A DNA stretch of 11,250 bases from a bacterium (GTDB taxonomy: Bacteria; Patescibacteria; Dojkabacteria; SC72), in contig JAKPKF010000468.1 in the NCBI GenBank assembly GCA_029553845.1, positions 1 to 11,250 on the forward strand, in the 5' to 3' direction. The notes beneath the pieces were generated by a model that saw only the letters and a program-made list of their open reading frames with translations, ran no database searches and had not been told where the DNA came from. Within the stretch, counting starts at the first letter, position 1, and the number at the start of each line of letters is the position of its first letter. Of this stretch, positions 6,024 through 11,250 are shown piece by piece. Both the position numbers and the translations under genes were made by a program.

Positions 6024-6434
6024 TTACTCTGCTTTATCCAAGGCCCTATACAATGCTGCAAACAGTGATGTAACAACAGAAAAACCGATTATAGATATCA
6101 AGCTGGTTACTTCGAAACTGTTTATCTGTAATGTCCCAATATTCGTTTGCTCAAAGGTATATGTTTCAATATAAAAATCTGTCATAAAAGTCTTTAAAAG
6201 AAACATTACTCCAATAAGAAGAATGGAAGACATCAAAAAGAAGGTCGGAAATTTACTTTTTATGGTAAGAAAATGAAGTAAAGGAGGAGATACCATGAGA
6301 GTCAATGCAAGAATAATTATCGTAGTAAACATATAGATACCCCCAGATGGAAATATGATTCCTCGCTCAAAAATTTGCATAGCAACAAATAAGATTAGGG
6401 AGTAAACAAAAAATAAACGTAGGGTATTTCTCAT
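6024..6434 (-). CDS. Four-TM membrane protein, resembling the phage-holin-4 / YvlD family
   Basis: A 136-aa hydrophobic protein with four predicted helices at about 6-22, 34-56, 62-82 and 109-128. Between helices 3 and 4 lies a polar segment (about 84-106) rich in Thr, Gln and Asn. The alternation of two hydrophobic hairpins with short loops, the PPLLHFLTIKSKFPTF stretch after helix 2 and the overall length resemble the YvlD/Phage_holin_4_2 family. Despite the name, that family consists of chromosomal membrane proteins of unknown function. No phage genes occur nearby, so a lysis role is not supported. It is the first gene of the minus-strand set leading to secG, and divergent from pyk. No Shine-Dalgarno is visible. 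Confidence 0.7.
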   Translation of the reverse strand: MRNTLRLFFVYSLILFVAMQIFERGIIFPSGGIYMFTTIIILALTLMVSPPLLHFLTIKSKFPTFFLMSSILLIGVMFLLKTFMTDFYIETYTFEQTNIGTLQINSFEVTSLISIIGFSVVTSLFAALYRALDKAE

Positions 6435-6442
6435 AAAAAGGC

Positions 6443-6448
6443 AGTAAA
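6443..6448 (-). promoter_or_regulatory. Weak candidate -10 for the four-TM gene
   Basis: TTTACT on the minus strand ends 8 nt before the ATG at 6434, matching the leaderless spacing of neighbouring genes. The hexamer is a weak match. TAAAAT about 18 nt before the ATG is a stronger hexamer that would give a leader of about 10 nt. Confidence 0.3.
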
Positions 6449-6483
6449 TATTTTATCTTTGTATAATATATCACAACTTATCA

Positions 6484-6512
6484 TAGACATGAACTATTTC
6501 TTTGAGTATACT
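6484..6512 (+). promoter_or_regulatory. Sigma70-type promoter of pyk
   Basis: TAGACA (6484-6489; five of six match TTGACA) and TATACT (6507-6512) are separated by 17 nt. This predicts a start near 6519 and a leader of about 14 nt without Shine-Dalgarno. TAAAAC at 6521-6526, 6 nt before the ATG, would instead give a leaderless mRNA; the two cannot be distinguished here. Confidence 0.6.
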
Positions 6513-6532
6513 TTACCTAATAAAACTGCCGT

Positions 6533-7930
6533 ATGTATAACACTGCCAAAACAAAAATCATTGCTACGATAGGACCATCCTCATGGGATAAATCTGTGCT
6601 TACAGACATGATAAGCAACGGTCTCTCGATTGCTAGAATAAATAGTTCCTTTGCAAACGACGAGGAAATAACAAGAGTTGCAAAATTAATAAGAGATATA
6701 TCTCCAAGAGTAGCTCTAATGTTAGATACACAGGGTAGCAAGGTTAGAATTGTAAATATAAAGGATGAAATAAAGGTAGAAGGGCAAATAATCATCTCCT
6801 CTAATAGTGATACCAAAGGAATACAAATTTCATATCCAAATATTCATCAACTTCTTAAACAGAACGACTTAATATTATTTGACGATGGGAATATTGAGTT
6901 AACAGTTGAAAGGATAGAGGAGAAAGAGGTCTTTTGTAAGGTAATACATGGAGGAATATTGAAACCAAACAAATCAGTATTCTTGCCTTCTGTTAGATTA
7001 GATCTTCCAATAATTTCGGAAAAAGACAAAGGCTCCATAGAGTCTGCATTACGCAATGATTATGATTTTCTTTCCGTATCTTTTGTAAGAACAAAAGGAG
7101 ATATTGAAGAGATCAAACAAATTGTTGGGCAATCAGATATAAAGATAATTGCAAAGATAGAAAATCAGGAAGGACTTGATAACTTTGATGAAATATTAAG
7201 TGTTGCTGACGGCATTATGATAGCAAGAGGAGATCTTGGAGTAGAAATACCCTATGAGAAGCTTCCAGTACTTCAAAAACAATTGATATACAGATGTAGA
7301 GCTGTAGGAAAACCCGTAATTGTTGCAACTCAGATGTTAGAATCCATGAGAGAAAATATTAGACCAACTAGAGCGGAGGTATCTGATGTAGCAAATGCTG
7401 TCATGGATGGAACAGATGCAGTTATGCTCTCCGCAGAGACCTCTACGGGTAGATATCCAGTTGAAGCAATGAAAGCATTACAGAGAATAGCCAAAGAGGC
7501 AGAAGCAGTTATGCAGACTTCAAAGGTATATGGAGCAACCCAAGCTTCAAGAGAGGTAGATGAACTTTGTAGAAATACTTGTGATATTGTTGAAAATACG
7601 AATATTAAAGGAATCGTGGTCCTTTCAAATATGGGTAAAACACTACCTAGCCTTTGTAGACATAGACCGAACATCCATATATGGTCTATAAGCAATAAAA
7701 TAAAGCGAATTAGACAGGAGAGAATATTTTTTGGGGTTACAAGCTATTACATAAGAGAATTTCCAACGGATAGAGATGAAACGATAGAAAGGGCAGTAGA
7801 TATTGTTTTCTCTCACGGGGAGTTGGATTTAAACGATAAAATTGCTATTATTAGCGGTAGTTCTATAAGACATAATAGTGAAGATGCAACATTAGAGATT
7901 GTAACTGTAAAGGATGTCTTATCTAGATAG
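6533..7930 (+). CDS. pyk: Pyruvate kinase
   Basis: A 465-aa enzyme converting phosphoenolpyruvate and ADP to pyruvate and ATP, the last step of glycolysis. The N-terminus KTKIIATIGPSS and the barrel motifs are clear: IIAKIENQEGL with catalytic Lys208 and metal ligand Glu210, IMIARGDLGVEIP with Asp234, VIVATQMLESM with Thr266, then PTRAEVSDVANAVMDGTDAVMLSAET. Arg35, Asn37, Ser39, Asp65 and Thr66 keep the phosphate and cation site. Two departures stand out. The RxNxSH motif ends in Phe40 instead of His. The usual DTKGPEIR is DTQGSKVR, placing Lys70 where potassium-dependent enzymes have Glu. A C-terminal domain of normal length follows. The gene ends 3 nt before tRNA-Cys and is divergent from the four-TM gene. 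Confidence 0.96.
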   Translation: MYNTAKTKIIATIGPSSWDKSVLTDMISNGLSIARINSSFANDEEITRVAKLIRDISPRVALMLDTQGSKVRIVNIKDEIKVEGQIIISSNSDTKGIQISYPNIHQLLKQNDLILFDDGNIELTVERIEEKEVFCKVIHGGILKPNKSVFLPSVRLDLPIISEKDKGSIESALRNDYDFLSVSFVRTKGDIEEIKQIVGQSDIKIIAKIENQEGLDNFDEILSVADGIMIARGDLGVEIPYEKLPVLQKQLIYRCRAVGKPVIVATQMLESMRENIRPTRAEVSDVANAVMDGTDAVMLSAETSTGRYPVEAMKALQRIAKEAEAVMQTSKVYGATQASREVDELCRNTCDIVENTNIKGIVVLSNMGKTLPSLCRHRPNIHIWSISNKIKRIRQERIFFGVTSYYIREFPTDRDETIERAVDIVFSHGELDLNDKIAIISGSSIRHNSEDATLEIVTVKDVLSR

Positions 7931-7933
7931 CGC

Positions 7934-8009
7934 GGTGACGTAGCCAAGTTGGTTAAGGCCGCGGTCTGCAAAACCGCTATCACGGGTTCGAATCCCGTCG
8001 TCACCTCCA
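7934..8009 (+). tRNA. tRNA-Cys (anticodon GCA), CCA encoded
   Basis: The acceptor GGTGACG (7934-7940) pairs with CGTCACC (7999-8005). Discriminator T8006 is typical of cysteine tRNA, and CCA is encoded at 8007-8009. Anticodon stem GCGGT/ACCGC encloses CTGCAAA with anticodon GCA. T-stem ACGGG/CCCGT (7982-7986, 7994-7998) encloses TTCGAAT. The tRNA begins 3 nt after the pyk stop codon with no separate promoter seen, so it is probably cut from a pyk-tRNA transcript. Confidence 0.97.
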
Positions 8010-8015
8010 TATTTA

Positions 8016-8044
8016 TTGATATTTAAGAACTTTTAAAATAGAAT
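8016..8044 (+). promoter_or_regulatory. Sigma70-type promoter of tRNA-Leu(TAA)
   Basis: TTGATA (8016-8021) and TAGAAT (8039-8044) are separated by exactly 17 nt. The tRNA begins 13 nt after the -10, which allows a leader of about 6 nt. This is the best two-element promoter in the window and fills the 48-nt gap between the two tRNA genes. Confidence 0.72.
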
Positions 8045-8057
8045 ACTATGAAAATAA

Positions 8058-8141
8058 GCCGGGATGGCGGAATAGGCAGACGCGCGGGACTTAAAATCCC
8101 GTTCTAGAAATAGAGTGAGGGTTCGATTCCCTCTTCCGGCA
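8058..8141 (+). tRNA. tRNA-Leu (anticodon TAA)
   Basis: An 84-nt class II tRNA. The acceptor GCCGGGA (8058-8064) pairs with TTCCGGC (8134-8140) including one G-T pair, with discriminator A8141. Anticodon stem CGGGA/TCCCG encloses CTTAAAA with anticodon TAA at 8092-8094. The variable arm has stem TCTA/TAGA. T-stem GAGGG/CCCTC encloses TTCGATT. CCA is not encoded (next bases GAT). The gene ends 2 nt before the stop codon of the convergent rubredoxin-like gene. Confidence 0.97.
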
Positions 8142-8143
8142 GA

Positions 8144-8353
8144 TTATTCAGCATCAACAAATTTATCTGGATCTTCATTACCACACTTAGGACACTTCTT
8201 ACACTCCTGTGCCCCCTCATATACATAACCACACACTAAACACTTACATCTGGTCCATACACACTCTAACCCTTCCTCTATTGGTTCTTTTACCTCATAT
8301 TCAGAGCCCGGTGGTTGATTAGAAGTATTATTCTTCTTTAATATATCCTCCAT
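8144..8353 (-). CDS. Small rubredoxin-like protein (rubrerythrin-type zinc/iron knuckles)
   Basis: A 69-aa protein. Residues 1-30 are polar, without a clear fold. The C-terminal part is a rubredoxin-like domain with two knuckles, CLVCG (C38, C41) and CPKCG (C54, C57), linked by YVYEG, as in the C-terminal domain of rubrerythrins. C31, C36 and C51 are additional. The four knuckle cysteines could hold Fe for electron transfer or Zn structurally. The short spacing between knuckles (12 residues) resembles rubrerythrin more than free rubredoxin. The start codon lies 26 nt inside the upstream kinase gene in another frame, so the two are probably translationally coupled. No Shine-Dalgarno precedes it, and the exact start is less certain than the domain. 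Confidence 0.85.
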   Translation of the reverse strand: MEDILKKNNTSNQPPGSEYEVKEPIEEGLECVWTRCKCLVCGYVYEGAQECKKCPKCGNEDPDKFVDAE

Positions 8354-8945
8354 CTTTAATTAACTTTAAAATTAATTTAAATGTTTCCTCCTCATTCATG
8401 CGAGAAATATTTAGAACAATATCATAGTATCTTTCTGGTTTAGCAGTATCCACCTTATATAATTCCATATATCTCCTTCGGTCAAATTTCTCTCTATACG
8501 CTAAATCTTTCCTAATCCTGAGATATTCCTTAATCCTCTGAAATGGCTTTGTTACATCTAATTTGTTTAAACTTCTCATCGTGCGAACATGTAAGGAAGC
8601 ATCTAACCATATACTAACTGTTACAGGAATATTCTGTTTTTTTGCTATACCAGCAAACACTTTGGATTCTATAAGGACATTTTTTGTTTTGGAAGCCTCT
8701 ATTAAATATTCATCCAACTTTTTATCTATCTCCATAACTTTCTTCATATTCCCCTCCTTGTATGCACTCTCAAGTGAAGGAAATCCTAAATCTGACATAA
8801 TATCCCGAAGTATTTTACCTCCATACACCCTCCTTAGAGAAAATTCGTTTGCCAACATTACAGAGATAGTAGAGGAACCGCTACTTCCAGGTCCTCCAAC
8901 CACAAAAAGATACCCTAATTCTTCAGATCTAACCTTTTTATTCAT
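8328..8945 (-). CDS. Cytidylate-kinase-like P-loop nucleotide kinase
   Basis: A 205-aa protein of the P-loop NMP-kinase fold. After strand 1 (LFVVGG) comes a glycine-rich loop GPGSSGSST (18-26), where the Walker A lysine is replaced by Ser24. Lys-free loops are known in some archaeal CMP kinases (GSGTTT) and the Cytidylate_kin2 family. Further support comes from GGKILRDIM after helix 1, the Walker-B-like strand and DASLHVRTMR (115-124), an Arg-rich lid (RIRKDLAYREKFDRRRYMEL in pieces, 143-162), then Tyr-x-Val-Asp and YYDIVLNISRMN, as in cytidylate kinases. CMP/dCMP phosphorylation is likely, though other nucleotide or metabolite substrates are possible. It is divergent from ftsW across about 36 bp and overlaps the rubredoxin-like gene by 26 nt. 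Confidence 0.8.
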   Translation of the reverse strand: MNKKVRSEELGYLFVVGGPGSSGSSTISVMLANEFSLRRVYGGKILRDIMSDLGFPSLESAYKEGNMKKVMEIDKKLDEYLIEASKTKNVLIESKVFAGIAKKQNIPVTVSIWLDASLHVRTMRSLNKLDVTKPFQRIKEYLRIRKDLAYREKFDRRRYMELYKVDTAKPERYYDIVLNISRMNEEETFKLILKLIKDGGYIKEE

Positions 8946-8955
8946 ATATTAATAT

Positions 8956-8961
8956 AGTATA
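8956..8961 (-). promoter_or_regulatory. Candidate -10 of the cytidylate-kinase-like gene
   Basis: TATACT on the minus strand ends 10 nt before the ATG at 8945, giving a leader of about 3-4 nt or none. It lies between two copies of the palindrome TATTAATA (8947-8954 and 8960-8967, overlapping its edge) and within 9 nt of the opposing ftsW -10. Confidence 0.45.
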
Positions 8962-8969
8962 TTAATAAT

Positions 8970-8975
8970 CATACT
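8970..8975 (+). promoter_or_regulatory. Candidate -10 of ftsW, leaderless from the second ATG
   Basis: CATACT directly abuts ATG 8976 and ends 6 nt before ATG 8982. At the spacing seen elsewhere in the window, transcription would begin on the second ATG, favouring 8982 as the true start. TATAGT (8953-8958) or TATATT (8958-8963) could instead serve ATG 8976 with a short leader. Confidence 0.42.
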
Positions 8976-10175
8976 ATGTCTATGAGAAAAGCTTCCAGAA
9001 AAAACAGGATTATAACTGCTTTAGAAGGACACAAACCTGATTTACTGATCCTTATATTTGCAGTCCTGATGACAATATTTGGTGCTATGATGATATTTGA
9101 CGCTAGTGTGTACAAAGCAAATACACTTTTTGGTGATCAGTTTTACTTTCTTAAATCACAAGCTGTATGGATTGTAATTGGTACTATCCCTGCAGTATTA
9201 ATATATTTCTGGGATTACAGAAAGTTCTCTAAACTAGCACTACCTTTCCTAATCATCACAATCGTTTTACTGGTAACAGTTTTAATACTTGGTGAAGTAA
9301 CAAACGGCTCCAAGAGATGGTTTGCTATTGGTCCTCTACCAAAGATACAACCTGCAGAATTCGCAAAGATTGCCATAATTCTCTATCTTTCCTCTTGGCT
9401 TTCTTCAAGGGAATATAAATACAGTACGATTAAGAAAGCTATACAGGAAGGTTTCTTAAAAAATCTTTTTACATTCTTAGCCATACTTGGAATAGTGGCT
9501 GTTTTAATTCTCTTAGAGCCTGACTTAGGAACAACCGTTGTAATATGCGTTACAGCATTTGCCATGTTCATTATGGCAGGAAACGACAGGGTTCATACAC
9601 TTGGTTCGTTTGCTTCAATTCTTGTTCTGCTTCCAATTGGTATTCTTGCAGGGATATTGGAGCCTTACAGATTGAAAAGAATCCAAACATTTTTTACATT
9701 AGCACTAACAGGAGAAGTTGCAGACGCAAAAGGCTCAGGATACCAGATGCAACAGATATTAATAGGCATAGGATCGGGGGGATTCCTTGGAAAAGGATTT
9801 GGTCAATCAAGACAAAGGTTTGGATACTTGGTAGAAAATACGGCATTTACAGATTCTATTTTTGCAGTAATACTAGAAGAATTAGGCTTACTAGGAGGTG
9901 CAATTATTATTCTCTCTTGGGTAGTATTCCTTTGGAGAGGACTTAGAATCTCTATGAATGCCCCAGACAAACAAGGCAGACTTCTTGCAGCAGGAATAAC
10001 CGTATGGCTGACATCTCAGACACTATTAAATATTGCTGCTAATGTAGGGTTAGTTCCTCTCACAGGAATGCCTATACCATTCCTTACATATGGTGGCTCA
10101 AGTACTATTGTAACCCTCATCGGTATTGCTATACTATTAAACGTTAGTAGATTCACGAAAACAAATGCACAGTAA
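8976..10175 (+). CDS. ftsW: SEDS-family peptidoglycan glycosyltransferase FtsW
   Basis: A 399-aa polytopic protein with about ten TM helices, polymerising lipid II into glycan strands at the septum with a partner class B PBP. SEDS signatures are present in order: NGSKRWFAIGPLPKIQPAEFAK (110-131, in pieces), LLEPDLGTT (179-187), PYRLKRI (230-236), GSGYQMQQ (253-260), GIGSGGFLGKGFGQS (264-278), then the extracellular ENTAFTDSIFAV with Asp293 at the catalytic position, EELGLLGG, and VPLTGMPIPFLTYGGSS (360-376). FtsW rather than RodA is preferred from the C-terminal motif and the adjacent murG, the order found in dcw clusters. ATG 8982 is a plausible alternative start on promoter grounds. The last 11 nt overlap murG, so translation is probably coupled. 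Confidence 0.94.
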   Translation: MSMRKASRKNRIITALEGHKPDLLILIFAVLMTIFGAMMIFDASVYKANTLFGDQFYFLKSQAVWIVIGTIPAVLIYFWDYRKFSKLALPFLIITIVLLVTVLILGEVTNGSKRWFAIGPLPKIQPAEFAKIAIILYLSSWLSSREYKYSTIKKAIQEGFLKNLFTFLAILGIVAVLILLEPDLGTTVVICVTAFAMFIMAGNDRVHTLGSFASILVLLPIGILAGILEPYRLKRIQTFFTLALTGEVADAKGSGYQMQQILIGIGSGGFLGKGFGQSRQRFGYLVENTAFTDSIFAVILEELGLLGGAIIILSWVVFLWRGLRISMNAPDKQGRLLAAGITVWLTSQTLLNIAANVGLVPLTGMPIPFLTYGGSSTIVTLIGIAILLNVSRFTKTNAQ

Positions 10176-11250
10176 AAAAGAATTAAAAAAGAAAATTGTG
10201 GTAACCGGAGGTGGTTCAGGTGGACATCTTTCTGCAGCAGAAGCAATTATTAAAGAGATTTCTAATAGATACGATCTTACCAAAAAGAATTTCCTTTATA
10301 TCGGAGGCGATTTAGGAATGGAAGGAGAGAGAATTGGTAGCTCCATAGAGCAAAAAAGGTTTAGGAATGCCCCCTTCAATTGTAAATATATACGAGCAGG
10401 TAAATTACAAAGATCGTTTTCTTTAAATACAGTTAAATTACTATTTAGAACTTTTCTTGGCTTCTATGACTCATATAAAATATTAAAGAAATTTACACCA
10501 GATATTGTAATCTCTACTGGAGGGTTTGTATCTGTTCCAGTCTGTGTAGTCGCAAAGCTTCTTAAAGCTGACATATATCTGCATGAACAAACTTCTACGG
10601 TAGGACTCTCAAATAGAATAGTTGGAAGTTTTTCTGAAAAAATCTTTTTAGCCTATGAATCTTCCGCACAGTTTTTTAAAAAGAAAAAAACTATCCATGT
10701 TGGGAATCTCGTTAGAGAGGATATCCTTGAGACCAAAGGAAGTGGTAAAGTAGTTCAAGCTCTAAAGAAAATGATAGTTAACCAAGAGGAATATCCAATT
10801 ATATATATCTCTGGTGGAAGTTTAGGTTCACACATCTTAAATGATACCGTAAGAAGTGCATTGCACAACCTACTAAATAAGTATCAGATAATCATACAAA
10901 CAGGAGATAATAAGGTATACCAAGACTATGACAAACTTGTTAAAGAAAAGATTACCCTAGATGACCATCTTAAGGATAGGTTCTTCCCAGTAAAATATGT
11001 CGAAAGTAAAGAAATTGGCTTTCTTTATGACAATATAGATTTGTTCGTTGGAAGAGCTGGAGCAAATACAGTTTATGAAGTAGGGGTATTAAAGCTTCCG
11101 TCCATATTCATACCAATACCTTGGGTTACACATAATGAACAGTATGAGAATGCAAAAGTATTAAAGGATCTTGGTCTCTCTGAGATTCTTCCAGAGGGAG
11201 AACTTACACCAGAGAATTTAGTCGTAAAGATTGACCGATATCTCTCAAAA
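10165..11250 (+). CDS. murG: MurG, UDP-GlcNAc:lipid I N-acetylglucosaminyltransferase (3' end outside window)
   Basis: A frame of 362 codons open to the window edge, slightly short of a full GT-B enzyme, so only the C-terminal tip should be missing. It adds GlcNAc to lipid I on the inner membrane face to make lipid II, the substrate of FtsW next door. The N-terminal nucleotide loop GGGSGGH (15-21) and the DIVISTGGFVSVPV and LHEQTSTVGLSNR blocks correspond to the family's acceptor-side motifs. GGSLGSHILND replaces the common GGSQGA. RAGANTVYE supplies the UDP-GlcNAc-binding Glu, and HNEQYENA stands for the usual HQxxNA. The ATG at 10165 lies 11 nt inside ftsW, immediately before its stop. No Shine-Dalgarno is visible, so translational coupling is likely. 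Confidence 0.93.
   Translation, partial: MHSKKELKKKIVVTGGGSGGHLSAAEAIIKEISNRYDLTKKNFLYIGGDLGMEGERIGSSIEQKRFRNAPFNCKYIRAGKLQRSFSLNTVKLLFRTFLGFYDSYKILKKFTPDIVISTGGFVSVPVCVVAKLLKADIYLHEQTSTVGLSNRIVGSFSEKIFLAYESSAQFFKKKKTIHVGNLVREDILETKGSGKVVQALKKMIVNQEEYPIIYISGGSLGSHILNDTVRSALHNLLNKYQIIIQTGDNKVYQDYDKLVKEKITLDDHLKDRFFPVKYVESKEIGFLYDNIDLFVGRAGANTVYEVGVLKLPSIFIPIPWVTHNEQYENAKVLKDLGLSEILPEGELTPENLVVKIDRYLSK

Noticed and set aside
6024..6434. Phage holin, hence prophage remnant
   Set aside because: The resemblance is to the YvlD-type membrane family, which carries a holin name only by annotation. All neighbours are housekeeping genes and no lysin, portal or integrase is present.
6462..6467. A consensus TATAAT on the plus strand upstream of pyk
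   Set aside because: It lies about 65 nt before pyk with no -35 at the right distance. The TAGACA/TATACT pair closer to pyk is a better promoter. It is probably chance in an A/T-rich gap.
6934..7089. Further TTGTAAG sites within pyk as regulator targets
   Set aside because: They are isolated single copies inside coding sequence without an 11-bp-spaced partner, explained by codon use.
7813..8010. A 65-aa minus-strand frame beginning MEVTTGFEPVIAVLQ
   Set aside because: It is the antisense of tRNA-Cys plus the pyk 3' end, a familiar source of spurious annotated proteins.
9545..9946. A 133-aa plus-strand frame inside ftsW
   Set aside because: It is an out-of-frame shadow rich in Arg, Cys and Ser. 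The ftsW frame is fully supported by conserved motifs.

Overview
The window is a gene-dense, AT-rich bacterial chromosome segment without phage, IS, CRISPR or rRNA content. Several traits together suggest a streamlined Candidate Phyla Radiation (Patescibacteria) genome: intergenic gaps of 2-125 bp, small divergent housekeeping proteins, a membrane-anchored family-5 solute-binding protein beside secG, an RRM protein, a diverged ftsW-murG pair, and almost no Shine-Dalgarno sequences. The phylum is an inference and cannot be settled from this window. The standard bacterial code fits: of 14 stop codons seen, 12 are TAA, 2 are TAG and none is TGA, and no gene contains an in-frame TGA.

Layout. 1-282: 3' end of typA (+), closed by a bidirectional hairpin terminator shared with a convergent RRM protein gene (-). 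788-3896 (+): queH (tRNA queuosine maturation), an overlooked 38-codon membrane peptide gene, an orphan OmpR/PhoB-type response regulator, peptide deformylase, and a signal-peptide/Ig-like/TM protein of unknown role. tRNA-Leu(CAG) follows. 4004-6434 (-): a four-TM protein, secG, and an N-terminally anchored solute-binding protein. 6533-8141 (+): pyruvate kinase, tRNA-Cys(GCA) and tRNA-Leu(TAA). 8144-8945 (-): a cytidylate-kinase-like P-loop kinase overlapping a small rubredoxin-like protein. 8976-11250 (+): ftsW and murG, overlapping, with murG cut by the window end. These two perform septal peptidoglycan polymerisation and lipid II synthesis.

How expression appears to work. A -10 hexamer lies 6-8 nt before the start codon of queH, the 38-aa gene, the response regulator, def, secG and ftsW, so their transcripts probably begin at or next to the start codon (leaderless mRNA). 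Nearly every short transcription unit seems to carry such a compact promoter. The response regulator promoter also has a perfect 7-bp direct repeat with 11-bp period just upstream of its -10, the geometry used by PhoB/OmpR proteins, which suggests autoregulation. Only one intrinsic terminator was found. Elsewhere tRNA genes sit 2-3 nt from CDS stops and may define transcript 3' ends.

No wholly new multi-gene system is evident. The most interesting signals are the leaderless architecture, the putative autoregulatory box with its degenerate receiver, the leaderless 38-aa membrane peptide, and the potassium-independence signature in pyruvate kinase.
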